DNA from: Canna indica
Lineage: Eukaryota > Streptophyta > Magnoliopsida > Zingiberales > Cannaceae
Length of the DNA stretch: 64,000 nucleotides
Assembly (NCBI GenBank): GCA_034359265.1
Contig: CP136891.1
Coordinates: 7,578,501-7,642,500, forward strand
Direction of reading: 5' to 3'
In this document: positions 33,491 through 48,500 of the stretch, in pieces
Position numbering within the stretch: the stretch's first letter is position 1
How the letters are laid out: each line of letters opens with the position of its first letter
Position numbers and translations under genes: made by a program
The notes under the pieces: generated by a model
Database searches by the model: none
The model's input: the letters and a program-made list of their open reading frames with translations, nothing else
Told to the model about the DNA's origin: nothing

Positions 33491-36400
33491 TCCAAACCAG
33501 CCGTTCTTTATCATTCAATCCCTTCTTTGCTGTTCTTCACTTTAACTTATCATTGGAAGCAGCAAAAGGAAGACTTTTGAGATGGAGGAGACCGAAGAGC
33601 AAGACTTAGCCCCGAAGACATGAAATGGTTATCTTTTACTTTACCATATGAATATTAAACTTTGTTATTGGTGAAAAGAAAAAAAATTCTAATTATAAGT
33701 TCACATATGTAAATCCATCTTAATTAATAATTAAAATAAAAAAATATTAAGACTTCCTTCAAATTTTCCCAATTTCTTTTTCTTTGCCATCAATTTTTCT
33801 AGAGGTTAGAAGCTCTGTTTGTGATGTTACAAGCTCTACTTGCACTGTTTGATAAATGGTTTAATATTATATTTTTATTTATTAATTTACTTGTTTGGTC
33901 CCTAGGTATTTTAAAATATTCTTATTTTAATTATTACCACTATAACTTTCTAACATGGATATTAATGGGCATAAAAATGTTTAACTAGAAGGACTGTTTG
34001 TCCTACACATCCTGAAAGTTAATATAAGGACACTGTTGAAATAAATTAATAGTTGAATAATGCAATCACTGGATAACAAATTTGACATATTCTTGGAACA
34101 TATGATGTATATGGGAACCACATGGGTAATTGTCCCAAAAGAAATAGTCAAACACGGTCTTGTTTGAAACTTAGGATTGTGAGTTAATAGTTCCTAATGC
34201 TGGAAAATGAATTTTCCTTGTGATAAGGAGTATCGCCTTCAGATTCATCCTTGAAATAATCCTAAGTAACTCATCATTTGGGTTATCTTTCAAAACATTA
34301 CTACAGTTTAATTGCCAGAACTATGTACACTATGATATCCATAGCATGTGGCCATTAAAACTGCGTTGAGTTGTCCTTGTGGAACTCATTAAAGTATCAG
34401 TAATTAATGCAGCATTCCCTGTCAATTTAGCCATAAACATACATCACATGATGTGCTTGCTCTGAATGAATTACTAAAGATTGTTCATATCAGTCTTCCA
34501 AAAGCAAATTATTGAACCAAGTCCTTGAAATATATCAATGAATCTACAAAACGAAATTAATTATCTAAAAGTCTAGTTTTTTTTTTAAAAAAAGATCTGA
34601 AATCAGTCAACAGAATTTGAGATTTTCTCTGTTAGTCGTTTCTTTAATTGGCTTGCTATTGTTCTTACTGTAGCAGAAGCAATTAATTCAGCATTGCTTC
34701 AAAAAATTTTAGTTGAAAATTTACATGCCCCGATTACTTCTGGACTTTGAGGTACTGATTTTTGATGGAAGAAACAACAAAAAATGGGAATGTGAAGAGG
34801 CTGAGGTTCAAAGCATGGAAATGCCATTGACTTCTGATATTTGTCTTGAAGAATCACGTGGTAATAAATTAGCCAGCAACAGAGTCTAATCCTAGGGCAT
34901 TTTTGGAACATATTTCTGCCTTGTATTTTTTAAATTACCTTCCTTGATGCCAACCAAAACTCTTCTCTGCTGATTACTAAATTCTTCTACTTGTCTTCTT
35001 CCTTCTTCTCTCATCTTTATTTATTCCTTTTATATACTATAATAACATGATGTTGGTGCCTTCTGTTTTCAGCAGGGAATGTTCTCATTTTTAAAACGAT
35101 GCAATCGGTTACTTAACCCAATCAAGCGAAAAGGAAAGTTTGTGGACTCTGTCATAAAGTTCACTAGTTCAGAAGAGTATATTTAATGTCATAGACTTGT
35201 TATATGTTAGTACGTATTCTCATCTAAATTCTAAGATTATGTCAATAACTTAAAGTTAGAACCAAATTAAAAATAATATAGAGTAAAAGAATTAGTTCAT
35301 GACCGAACTGCCATTATCTAATAAAGAAATGCCCTATACTAAAAAAACTAATATGTGCATGCCCCCTAAAAATTCTTAGGCATATTCTTACGAAATTTAA
35401 AAAGATATCATTGTCCAAAGATTTTTTAACCTGCACTATAAATAAATACGACGCACATAAAATATATTCTTAATTTTAAATTCATACTCATCATATGAAA
35501 TTTTTTATTATTTAAACGTCTGAACTAATATCTTTACAAGTCTCCCATCGAAGTCGCGCTGGACCGAAAGATGTATAAGTCCATATCATCCTAACTACAA
35601 GCAACAACGTAATCATTCTGTGTTTGTTTAGTTTTCACCCGTAACTAAACTAGTCTTAAGATAACATTTGAATTAACTTCAGTATTGATTTTCAATCGAA
35701 CCGGTTGAGCCATCGATTTGGTCCGGATTGAAGATGAAATTTAGGACCGGATTATTCCATGCAAAGGAGAAATGATTAAAGTGCAATAACAGAGAGTGGG
35801 ACCAGATAAAGTGAGGCATTTGATTGGTTGTTTATTTATGGACTTTAATTAAAAAAAACTGCTTGACTATAATTGGATCCACATCCACCACAAACAAAAA
35901 GTTTGTAGTATAAAGCTGTTGCTTTACAGATGGAACATGTCATGCACCAAAAATGCTTAATTTATTCTGCTTCCTCAAGGCTCAAGCTTTACCTGTCCAA
36001 CTCAGCACTCCCATTCATTTCAGGAGAAATCATATGAGCATGTCAATAATGGCATAATGCACCACTCTGCAAGCCGGAATAAGACATGGATTTCATTTTA
36101 TTATCTTGCTGTGTGAAAGCATCATGCTCTTTGTTGGTTGAAGTATGCGAAAGCCTCTATTATTTGACAACCTCAGCACTAGTTACTTTTGGATTAATTG
36201 GGTCATCAATCTTGAGTTTGATCTCATATAAATATTAAAAGAAGCTTAAAAAGTTAGTATGAATCTATTTATATTTGTCTATTTTTATGTATTTCAAAGG
36301 AATTACTAAATATACCTTATACTTTAGTGGTATGCTGTATTGAAGATATGATAAAATAACAAATAAAAGAGATTGTTAGACATAATTTTTTATTTGATGT

Positions 36401-36571
36401 ATAACGAATACAATATCAATTTTATAAATATTCAATCAATTTTTTAATTCTAAGTACCAAACAAATAAAAAATTAAAATTTATCTATTATCCTATTCTCT
36501 TTAATCTTATGAAATAAATATCTTACTATATTAATAACTTATATAGTTATTGGACTACTTGTTACTATAAA
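33491..36571. other. Intergenic region, nothing recognised
   Basis: AT-rich DNA 5' of the U-box gene, which must include its promoter; no clear core element could be picked. No gene, RNA or complete transposon was recognised. Confidence 0.4.
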
Positions 36572-36812
36572 TGTAATATTTTAATTTAGTCTCACATCAA
36601 AAATATACTAAATGCGGTGTTGGTTTATAAAATTTGACGAGTGTGCTATCATCAATTTCAGTTTAAGTATTTTAATTAGACCAATAGATTACATATAAAA
36701 TTGGTGGATCAATTATCCTATCAAGCGGATCGTAACAAATTATATCAGAAGCAAAAATTAGTCCTAGGCATGTGAATTTATTATCTCATCAAACAGATCG
36801 TAACAACTTTAA
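36572..36812 (+). mobile_element. Degraded TRIM copy (LTR, primer site, LTR remnant)
   Basis: A 166-bp LTR (36572-36737) starts TGTAATATTTTAATTTAG and ends GATCGTAACA. A decayed primer site AATTATATCAGAAGC and the internal bases AGTCCTAGGCATG follow. A last piece of LTR, TTATCTCATCAAACAGATC to GTAACA, ends near 36806. Most of the internal part and the second LTR are lost. Confidence 0.65.
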
Positions 36813-37178
36813 TCTAAATTTAAATTCTTATTTTTCAAATATGAATCCCATCTCAATGAAATCCTCGAAGAATTGAAATTTTGATATAATTAAAAAATAA
36901 ATAAATTTAATTATAAATGTTGACTAATTATATAAATTAGCATTAAAAATGTTATTTGGTTATTGTTATCACGTTAGGTCAAAAAGTAAACAGTTGGTTA
37001 GAAAGTGTCTATAAATATCATCTTCCTATCTAAGTACGAATTATATAGATTAGTAAAAAATAAAACTTTAAACAAAATTCATTAAAATCAAAATATATAG
37101 CTATCAGCCCTTACTTTTATTAATTCGTGAACTCATTTCATTTTCATGAGATCGATCAATTACTGAAACTAGGAAATT

Positions 37179-37541
37179 TATTACGATCCGCTTGATGGGA
37201 TAACTAATTCATTAATTTCATAGATTAATTTATTGACCTAATTAAAATATTTAAACTGAAATTGATGATAACACACTCATCAAATTTTATAAGTCAATAT
37301 CACATTCAACGTACTCTTCTATTTACAATTGGGACTAAATTAAGGTATTATAGTTTTTTTCACTTATGTCTTGACTCTTGATGTCCTTGTCAAGATCCAA
37401 TCAAATCTAACACATAGCCCAAAATTATATTCAAGTCGACGGCATATGAGACCTAATCTAGTAGCGGTTCTATCAAGTCTTATAAACTAACATTATATTT
37501 AATATATTTTCGATGTGAAATTAAATTGAGGTATTATAAAA
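37179..37541 (-). mobile_element. Degraded TRIM copy, opposite orientation
   Basis: On the minus strand a partial 5' LTR (about 37466-37541) is followed by internal sequence containing the conserved GACAAGGACATCAAG. A full-length 3' LTR (about 37179-37353) ends in GGATCGTAAT. Part of the first LTR and the primer site are deleted. Order and sequence match the complete copy at 44671-45194. Confidence 0.62.
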
Positions 37542-39528
37542 CTCAGATAATTATGATCGAATCTATTGCACTGACTAGTCCGAATAGATTTCTAAAACAT
37601 TGATGGCAACCTGCACGTGCTCCCTTAATGATTCTATTGGGTCTACCCAAAGCTTCCCTAAGAAATGAGGAGATGCATGTTTTCATGGGGCACGTTCTCC
37701 TTTATTTAGGCAATGATGTAGGAGATGTAACCTGATGAACTTTAGCACTTGGGTTCTCTCCTCCATGATTTCCTTTTTATTATTCCTTCACTGAATGAAA
37801 TGAATGCCTTTTGGAACGGCTTGCTTACAAGGGCAATGCTTCACAGTGTTCAGTATTGATGTCTTCAAGTGGGAACTCATGACTCATGAGGTGTGTACTA
37901 CTTTTTGTGCTTGTGAGTTGAAAGTCGGAGGGATAAGACAAGCTGTTGTTCCTGGTGGCCTATAAGAAAAGCAATCTGAAGAAGACGGGTTGATAAAAGA
38001 GATTAAATATGTAAGCATCCAATTTCTTTGGGTGAAAATTTATAATTTATTGCCTGTACTTGCATTCCTAAAGTCAGCTTTTGACTTGAAGATAAAATTT
38101 GAGTTTGAGCTCTCAATTTAAACCTTTGTTTGACTTTGTCTCTTGATTTTTAAATATTTCAATTTAGTTTCTTAGTTTAATCTTAAATTATTTTAATTTG
38201 TTAGAATCGTCCAAAATTTAAATGAAATTTTGTCATGTAATTTGCCCATGACTAAAATATAAGAGTCAAAGTAAAAGGCTTTAATTTGACGTGAATGAAA
38301 ACTTAAATTTGAATCATCTGTCAAACTATTGAATTTGAACAATCTGATTTGAATTCTTTTAATAATATGTTTTTTTATCTTTATCTTAATAAGACATGAA
38401 ATAAGATTAATTGCAGCTGGTAAATATTGACTTAAACATTGTTTTCAGCAACCAGATTAGACTTTCCTCGGAGTTGTATAGAAGGGGACAGAAAAGGATG
38501 GAATATTTGTAAGAAAGGAGACGAAAGAAATGATTTGAAACAAAGTTTGAAAGATAATTGACCAGAAATTACATCACTAAAGTCTTTTTGCAAGTCCCGA
38601 GAGCCTACTAATTCCATAAAATATATTTAAATAACTCAGAGAAGGGAGCTACTTTATCGCAATGTCAACCCTAGTTATTATTGTGATACGGCAACTTACT
38701 TCTGTTCTGTAAAAAAGTAAAATAAATCTGCATTTTCACAATTTCTAGTCTGAGTAACTGGGAGGATAGAAAAAACATGTAATGATAAGCAATGATCATT
38801 TCGTATATAGCCCGCAAAGCATACATGGTAACGAAATGAAATCTACATTTTGATTAAACGCTAATAAGTTGATGTTTGCATAATCTAATGCCTACAATGT
38901 AGGCAATCAGTGGTGCTCCAGCTTGTTACCACTGCAGATTTATGTAGTTGTGGAGACGAGCTACTAGATAGATCAGAATTACAGCAGCAGATACCTGAAA
39001 TTAAGTTAAAAGCTAACAAATATCTATGCTTCAAAAGCAACCAATAATCATGCTATAAGATACACATGGAGTATCCCTTAACAAGTCTCCTCTTTTTGGT
39101 GGATCTAGTTCCTTATGAAGACTTTTATGATTATATTTAAGCATCATAACATTCTTGAGAAATGAGAAGGTTGTATAGTGATTCATAACTTCTTGTGGAA
39201 GCAACATAGGTCAATTTGCTTCACCTCAAATTGCTCAACTTTCCTTTCATTGCCTTACAAAATCTTAGGTTTCAAAATCTTGAATCAAAATCTTAATGAC
39301 AAGAGACTCCTAACAAATTATAGGTAGAAGAAAAAGGGGTAGAGAACATAACAAATAGTAAGAATGGATTACAGTTACACTATTGAGTAAAAAAATGGTT
39401 ACAAAATTTCAATGTAGTGTTCATTCAGAGGCATAATAAAAAACCTCAATGACATTTTAAGAATCTCACTTGACTAAGAATAAGGGTTGTGTGCTGTAGT
39501 TTTCATGATTAGATAAGGAAGTAGTATG
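37542..39528. other. 3' flank of the PIG-N gene, nothing further recognised
   Basis: Downstream of the PIG-N stop codon; it must contain the 3' UTR and poly(A) site, whose positions could not be fixed. No other gene is supported. Confidence 0.4.
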
Positions 39529-42500
39529 CTAAGTTGCTTTTCCTGAAAATAATTTTGCCGATGGAACTTCAATATCCTTTGTGTAAATATTAGTGAGGGC
39601 AAAAAGCAACAAAATAAATACTACTTGGGCACTCATGATACCAAAATGACTGATGCTGTTGCCAATTTCCATCCAACTTCCAGTGTTTCGGACCTATGAA
39701 AACAGATTGTAAAAATGAACATCAGCAATTATGAATAATTAAATAATCTAGCTAGCTCTAGTTCCAAGTCTGTTAATAGATTCTGGCTATATAGATGACG
39801 CAGCACCAACCATAGAAGAGAAAAAGAAAGAGGGAAAGAGATAGAGACAACGGAGAATAGAAAGGAAAAGAGGAAGAATAGAGAACAAATCATTAATTAT
39901 TCCATTACAAGTTATTCTTTAATGCCCAACAGGTTACACATATATAGCCCATAGGTTGCGTTTGATATATTGCTTGGTAATATTATAATGGTAATCTACA
40001 TTATGACAAGATAGATTATCATCTTCAATTTACCGGTAATATAACATTACTCTGTTTGGCATGTTTGGTCAACATAAATGACAATCTAATTTTGTATATT
40101 TTGACTTCACAAAAAATTACCAAAAAAAGCTTTGTCGAAATCTTTCTTCACCCTTTCTTCCTCTACAAACCCTGGTGGTGCCTTGCATGGAGAAGATGGA
40201 AGAAAAGGGCAATGCTATAATTTAGGATTACCAACAGGGAGTAATCCACATACCCACCTCCCATGGGGGCTACCCACGTTACCACCAAATTTCTAACCTA
40301 AGTCCAAATCGTTATCCATTAATTTCTTAGCTAAGTTCAAATCATTCTCCATTAATTTCTAACCAAAGTTCAAATTCTTCTCCATTAAGTTGTAACCATG
40401 GTTTAAAAAATTGGCCGAAACGGTATGGTAAGCCCGGTATTTACCGGTTTTTTGGGTTTGCGGTATTCGATATACTCGGTATTTGAAAATGCCGAGTATA
40501 TATGGTATACCGGGCGGTATGATGGTTTGTTAACGTTGGCGTTGCCAAGGCGCTGAACGCTGTTGGCAACGGGTGGCCGACAGCCCTGTCGGGCTGTCGG
40601 CCACATTTGTCGGCTCGTACCGCCCGATATCGGGCGGTATTTAATCATACCGGGTGGTATACCGCCCGGTATGATAAACAATGACCCCAAATGGCTCTCT
40701 AGCCGTTTGGGGCCGGGTGGGTTTGGGGTGTTTTGGGGGCTATATAAAGCCCCCAAAACACTCCTTTCACTATCACTTACCTCTCTATCCATCAATCTCT
40801 CTCAATCTCTCTCACACATATTTTTTTATTAAATTCTACGTCGAAATTCTGTCGAAATGGCGCCGAAATCTCAAACCGACCCCGCATGACAGCACGGTCG
40901 TCAGTTGGAGAAGGCTCATCACTGGCAAACTTGATTGAAGCAACACTTGGTCGGAGGATATCCCGACGTTGTCAATTGTGCCAAAGTACCGACCGAAGTT
41001 CGAAAGATATTCAAAGCGCAACTCAACAACTAGAAGGAGCAACGTCTTAAGACTACAGCTCAACAAACCGAGTTCGACCGACGAGCTACCCAAGATGTCG
41101 GCGGTGGCAATTATGAGGCTCGGGGTGGCGATGACAACGAGGATACAGAACTTGAAGCCGGCATCCGAGCTTCATTAGAGCATGCTGAATTCGAACGAGA
41201 ACGGATGTATTATCTCGGATCTCAATTCGAATATGGCGGCGGCAGTGGCATAAGCAGCGTCGACTCAACTTCGGCTGCCGGAGCAATGGACCGAAGCGGT
41301 CCAATTCCCTCTGGTCCTTATATTGGTTGGAGTTCTAGCATGAGAGCACCTCAAACTCAGAGCAAAGGAGGCAACAGAGGAGGCCTTCGTGGATTCTTCA
41401 CAAACCTCGGAGCAAGTGGTAGGAAAACTAATGTTGATGTTTCTGATCTTGATCCTAGGGCATTTCCTCATTCATAAGCAAAGCAACCGCGCATAGACGA
41501 TACTTGGGGCAAGACGAAGAAGTGGGAGTTGGGGAAAGCCATCTCCAAATGGTTCCACTTCAGCCGGATTCCCACAAATGCAGCCAACAACCCATACTAC
41601 CGAACTATGGTGTCTACCATCCAAAAGGTAGGCCAGGTATTACCCCTCCAACTCCGTATGAAATTTCAGGACCTTTCCTTGAAGAAGAGGTCAATGTAAT
41701 AAATCAATGGATCGACGGAATCAAGCGGCAATGGGGGGATTACGGGTGCAGTTTGATGTGCGATAGTTGGACCGAGCCAACCCGAATGAGCATCATCAAC
41801 TTCCTCATCTATTGCAACATGAGGGTTATCTATCATAAGTCGGTGAACACGTCCAATGAAGTCCATAGCGTTGTCTACATCTCGAAGCTGATGAAGGAGG
41901 TGATCGAGAAGAATGGACCCCAGAACTTTGTTCAAATTATAACCGACAACGGAGCCAATTTCAAAAGGGCAGGTGAGATAATTGAACTAGATTATTCTCA
42001 CATATATTGGACATCATGTGCAGCCCATTGTGTAGACTTAACGATGAAAGATATCGGTGCTATACCGATGGTGAAGATGACGGTAAAGAAGGCGCAACAA
42101 ATTACACGCTTCATATACAACCACACATGGGTACACGCCCTTATGAGAAAATTTATAGAAGGTATTTTTTAAAAATAATTTATAGTATTTATTTATTAAT
42201 TAGTTTAGGTGATAATTACTAATAATAATTCCATATTTTAGGTGAAATTCTTCGACCGGGAGCGACTCGTTTTGCAACCAACTTCATCGCATTAAGGTCG
42301 CTCCAACAACGTAAGGCGGGCCTTCGATCAATGTTTACAAGTGAGCAATGGTCTACATCAAGATATGTCGGAACTACTGATGGAAAGCAAACCGAGAAGT
42401 ACATCCTCAACACGCGCTTCTGGGATTGCGTTGCGGAGATAGTTGTCGCCGTAGAACCATTGTACAAGGTTCTACGACAGGTGGATATGGAAAAGACGCC

Positions 42501-45500
42501 TCAAATGGATCATCTCTACCACTACATCCACTAAGCACAAGAAGAAATCAAGAGGGTTATGATTTCTCCAACCAAGTATAAACCCTTCATCGACATTATC
42601 TCCCAGAGGTGGGAGGATCAAATGGGTCGTGACATACACATCGCGGGTAATTTTTTATTTAATTTTTTGAAATTTATTTAATTTTAATTCATTATGCTAA
42701 ATTACTTATTAAATTTATAATTTTTTGTAGCGTATTATTTAAATCCTGCATACCAATATCGATATGATCTTGGAACGATGGATAGTTTGTTATATCCATT
42801 TCGCAAGGTCATACAACGAATGTCGGTATCAACTAAAGAAGCAGCACAAGCTCTAAATGAATCAAGATTTTTCCGAGATTCAAGTGGCAATTTCGGAGAT
42901 TCATTTGCAATATCGTACCGAGATTCTATGGATCCAGGTAGATATAATTTTTTTTCAATTTATTTATTAATGATAAAATTGGTAATCTCGTTACTAATAT
43001 CAGTTTTAAATCTATTGCAGTTGAATGGTGGTTGCAATTTGGAACCGAAGCTCCAACTCTTCGGAAGATTGCAACACGTATCCTCTCGCAAACCACATCA
43101 TCAAGTGGATGCGAGAGAAATTGGTCGACTTTCGCCTTGATTCATACCAAGCCGCGCAACCGGCTTTCATATGCCCGATTAGAGAAGCTAGTATACGTTC
43201 ATTACAACATGCGGCTTCGAATGTGGACATTACAAAACGAAGATATTCAACATGTAGATCCATTCGATGTCGAGTTCGTCCAAGACGATGCGGACCCGAT
43301 AATTGATTGGTGGAGTGCAATGGAGAGCGACCAACTTCTTCTTGATGAACCAGGTGACCGGCCTTCACCAATTATATCTGATGCACTTGAGTCTAAGAGC
43401 CAACCAAAAGACATGACCATTATTCCCTTAGACTCTCAACGAATTCGGCAAGCAAGACGCCGATCGGAATCAGACTCTCCATCTTCCCAATCAAAGGGAA
43501 AAAAGAAGGCAACACCTTCAAAGGCAAAAGGCAAAGCCAAAGGTAAACGACCAATTGATCCTTTGGATGCGATTGCATAAGTAGAAGAGGACGAAGAAGA
43601 CGAGCTCTCCGTTCATAGCAATAGGAGATGATGATGATGATGGAGCTAGTGGAGAAGACACCGTCGTGCCATCAACACTGCCACCTGATGATCTATGGAA
43701 AAATGAGCAATACTTAGATCACGCCACCCAAGATGATGACCATGGTGCTAGAACCAGACAAATAGAGACCCGCGTCGAGGAGGTGGACCGATAGCTTTGC
43801 AAGATTACCATCACGATATGATTAGTTTGCAAGAGGTTTCTGAATCCACCTACTCTGTATCCAGTACCTACTCAACTGATGATACAGGATCTAGTTCTTG
43901 GAATCCCAACAAAGAAACGCTAATGTCAATATGGTATAATGGATACCGAGGCATTATGCCATGGGAAAATTTCCAAATATGAGCATTAGAGACCTACGGT
44001 GTTGACCTTAGTCGTGTATGTCCCGAAGCCCAAGATATGTACCCATACGACGAACGTCATTCATCCGCATTTTAAATATTGTATTCATGTATTTGACATT
44101 TGAATATTGATTTTAAACATTTCTTCATCAATTATGTGGTTATTGGAGATTTGAAGTTATTTTTTTTAAAAAATAAAAATAAAAATAAAAATGCCGGTAT
44201 GCAATTTTCGTATCGGCCCGTACCGTGTGTCGGTAAGGTACCTGTACCGGTACCGGCCGGCGACTGAAATCGGTATCGGTACCGAGATTTTAAATCATGG
44301 TTGTAACCTCTAAAGCTCACATGCTCATTTCATTCCTAATACATCTTTGTGTGTTGTCATTCATGCTAATTACGTTTGTGAGTGAGTTATTCAATATATG
44401 GTTGAATAATTAGTTTGTTCATCTAGTACTCAAGGAAAATCTTGAAAATGAATAGAAGAATATCTTGTACTTCATTCATGATTATGATTTTTATTTAAAT
44501 GAAAACCCAGATTGAAAAATAATGAGTTTTGTTAATCATCAGTATTAATTATAGAGTAGATCTTCACGGTGAATGAGATTTACTTTTGCAACATTAATTA
44601 TGCATTCGAGTTAGTTTTTTCTCGTGCTGGAATATCAACTGATATTCGTTCACCAAAGATCAATTATTCTTGTAATACCCCAGTTTAATCCCACATTTGG
44701 AGCATATTGAATGTTGTGTTGGCTTATAAGACTTGATGGGTGTACTATTATAAACTTCAGCTTAAGCATTTTAATTAGGCCAATAGGTTGGCCTATGAAG
44801 TTGATGGGTCAGTTATCTCATCAAGCGGATTGTAACAAATGGTATCAGAGCATGACCTAGTCCTAGGCATGGTGAGGGAGCCTATGTGAGAAAGGACTGC
44901 CCGGGTGATGGGGTGGAGCCACTACTAGGCTAGATCTCACATGTCGCCGACGTGGGTGTGATTCTAGGCTATGTGTTAGACTTGAGTTGGGTCTTGACGA
45001 GGACGTCAAGACATAAGTGGAGGAGATTGTAATACCCTAGTTTAATTCCACATTGGGAGTATATTGGATGTTGTGTTGGCTTATAAGACTTGATGGGTGT
45101 ACTATCATCAACTTCAGCTTAAGCATTTTAATTAGGCCAATAGGTTGGCCTATGAAGTTGATGGGTCAATTATCTCATCAAGCGGATCGTAACAATTCTT
45201 CCATTTATACTTGCAATTTTGTTAATCTCTTACTAGTTTCTTGGTTTTCTTAAGATAGTAGGCCTCATAAAGTTGGCCCTTGAGGCGAACAAGGCGAAGC
45301 CCGCATTGCGGTAGAACCTACTTTGATTTCCAAGGGTTTCAGCATGATGGCCTTCTACAAGGTGTATAAGGCCAACACGGAACGGTAGGCGATAGGCTAC
45401 AGATTCGAACAAGGGCTCCCCTATTTTCTTTGAATTCACATATGGGGGAGTATCCAATTTATAGGTTTAAGCATTGTCTGAGGTCGGGTTGGATCCCCGA

Positions 45501-48500
45501 CCGAGTCAAGCGAGCAATGAGCACTCTATCTCTATTGAATGATAAAGGACCATTGATTCCTGAGTAAGACACCAACAATTTCTAACATTACAAATATGAT
45601 GACTCTGCTGTCCAAAAGTGCAGGAAAAGGTATACATACGCAAGTGTTTTAGTTCAAGGCAGGCAAAGAATCAAGCCGGTCAAGGGATGGTCTAAGAACC
45701 TATCTCGACACTCAAAGTGTAAGGGATCCCCCATTCAAAAATGATAGACTTCCCATCAAGGAGATGGTCCATAAGTCCGACTATATTATCCCTCTCAAAA
45801 TCACCTTTTACAATGTGAGCTAATCTATTTAGTTGCAATTTTTTCTTGTATTTTACTTATTGTTTAGATATCATGTGTGATAGTATAGAATATACATTTA
45901 TGTCTTCCAAAAAATAATCTTGCATCCTTAAATAGAACAATTGAGATAAAAGAAAGTTCTCTTAAGAGGACATCAACATTAATTATTTTTATTTTAAAAA
46001 TTCTAGCAGTATTTTTAAAATATCGAAATAGACATAAACTTGTACTAGTTATAAGTTGTGATTTTAATTAAAATTTTGAAGTTGAACAATTGAAATAATA
46101 TTTATTAAATTTTTTAATATTCTTTTGGACTCCTCTTATTTAAAATTCTGCATCCACCACTACCCGCATATAGTTCCTAGTCTTAATGGCAATAGCAATC
46201 AAAATAAAATAAACATCAAACTAAAGGAAAGAAACATAAGATATCCTAAATTATAGCCTAAGATCACTGCCTTATTAAAGCATAACATGAGAAAGAAGTA
46301 ATGAAGGTTATTAATCGGAGTGTTGACTGCATCAATAAAGTTTTGCTTTAATTATCAGGTGGTAAGTTCCATATGCTGGCATGAGAAGTAAAATATTTGT
46401 ACCAAACTCTGCCAAGAAATATCTAACATGCTTGACATATGTAACAACCAGATCAGAAATGTCAAATCTTCATTAACCAACAATGACTAATTTAGAGTCT
46501 AGACCTCAAGTGCCCATCAAGTGTAATTTAACATGCTGCCAGGTTCTAGCACGTGTGATACACCAACAAAATACAGAATATGAATCAGGTGCATAAAGAA
46601 ACCAGAAAATTACTGCATAAAAGGCATGATGAAACCAGAAGAGAGCATACGTACCAGGAAAAAGAAATGAATTGTCATTACATCTGATAAGATTATAACA
46701 AGAAAATAACATCCAAGTCTTGGAATTCGAATAAGCTTGGTTATTGCACTAAAGACACATCTGCAGTAAACGGGCAATGGGATGATAAGATGATGGAGAA
46801 TTATACTCTGAAGTCAGTAATGTAATATTGCTAAAAGACATTTAAGATATCCTGGTAGTGCAATTTAAGATATAGCCTTGAATTTATATTATCCAAAACA
46901 AAAAATCATGGATTGTGTGAATCAATACTATCATGCTTGGTGCAACGCATGTCAGGAGGAGGATGTAGGAAAATGTTAGTTACCTACTACAGGATTTCAC
47001 TCAAGAGACAACAAATCAAAAGAGGCAGACAATTTTGATAATATAGTTTAATTAATCTGCAAAAATGTTAGAAGTAAAGACAGTGAGTTCAGCATAACAA
47101 TTTTTAAAGAAGTTGAGACATACTATCCTGAAACTTTTTGTCATTACCTATAACTACAGAAAGCTATAATATCCTGATATCTTGAAAGTATGATATGGAA
47201 GGGGTTCGTGGTGTTTGGAATTGGCTTTGAAACAGATCTGGGACACACAGTTTGATGCAGTGAGTCAACTGTAATGCTCATACCTAAGAGAATAAGAGCT
47301 AGAGAAAGCAGGTATTGAGAGTTTGAGACATAAGTGCTAGCATATCTGTGTAAAAACTACTAAGAGATTCCAATGGACTGACTGAAGTATGTAATACTTA
47401 TAAGATAAAAGGAAACATATTGAAACATGGGCACAGATATAATATATCAGGCAAGACCACTCATTTCAAGCAAATAAAAATTGAGTGAATACTTGAATAT
47501 TAATAACAGAGATGAACTTACATGACAAGCAAAAATGGAATGAATAATTTGAAAATAAGCAGAGCTGCCATTAGAAAGGGCTGGAGGAAGAAATCAATTA
47601 AATTAGCATTAGTGAGAAGCAGGTGCCAAATACCAATTTTACCAAACAATTTCTTGATGTATATCAAAACTTAAGCAATACTCACACTGAAGATGGTAAT
47701 GAAACGGTAAACTGATGAAATCTCAAAACTTGCAATGCTGGCAAAATTACCAGTTCCAAAGAAAGCAATATTAAACAAGACCATCTGCATAATGTAAGAA
47801 GAATTAGGATTAAAGTGACTACCTCCTACTCATCTACATAATATAACAAGATAACATTTAAATATACAATGTGCATGTGGATTGATGAAATAGCCTCAAA
47901 TTATACTGACTGCTGGATGCAAGCAATAATTAGTAACGCAAACGACTGAAAAAAATGTTTCACTGGCAAGAAGTTCATGCGAATGACAATCACAATCCTT
48001 CTATAAGGCCTTCTTATGCTTCATTAGTACTTAACTTCTGTTGTTGCATAAGTTGGCATATCAATACATCATATATATTCCTTTATTTTTTTCAAAGCAG
48101 AAAGACATACATCAATTCAACAGTAACAACAGAAAGCAATGACTCATTGAGCATTCATTTGATAATGATTGAAGAAATGTATAAATACAGAAAAGGAACT
48201 CAAATATGTGATTATTAGTTACCACAGGTATTTGCATTTGAATCTTAACTTATTCACCATACAATCAGAAAATATTGAATTACTTCTTCATTAACTATAG
48301 CAACGTTTTAACTTTTAACTACTTCTGTTCTTCATTAATTGGGCTCTTCAGCACCACATGCTTAGAGGTTTATATGCCCAAAACTTACACAGACCATGTA
48401 TTCTATACTCTATGGATCAGCGCTCAACAGCTTGTTGGAGTAATACTAAGAGTGAGCACCGGTCGGTTTGGTGAATTAACCGACCAAACCAATCGGTTAG

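Larger units (their letters stand above)
44671..45194 (+). mobile_element. Complete TRIM retroelement with 5-bp target duplication
   Basis: Two LTRs of 167 and 168 bp (44671-44837, 45027-45194) begin TGTAATACCC and end CGTAACA or TGTAACA. Between them are the primer-binding site TGGTATCAGAGC (44840-44851, complementary to initiator tRNA-Met), about 170 bp without coding capacity, and the polypurine tract AAGTGGAGGAGAT (45014-45026). The flanks are a perfect 5-bp repeat ATTCT (44666-44670, 45195-45199). At 524 bp it is a typical terminal-repeat retrotransposon in miniature, moved by enzymes of some other element. The LTRs differ at few places, so insertion is fairly young. Confidence 0.92.

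Noticed and set aside
38926..38994. Exon-like minus-strand segment reading VSAAVILIYLVARLHNY with a good acceptor and a stop
   Set aside because: It lies about 530 bp beyond the PIG-N stop codon and has no donor exon in phase; PIG-N already ends with its usual C-terminus at 39529.
40403..40938. Open frames on both strands at the start of the 3.9-kb hAT element
   Set aside because: They fall in the repeated ACCGGGCGGTATT subterminal region and are not the transposase frame.
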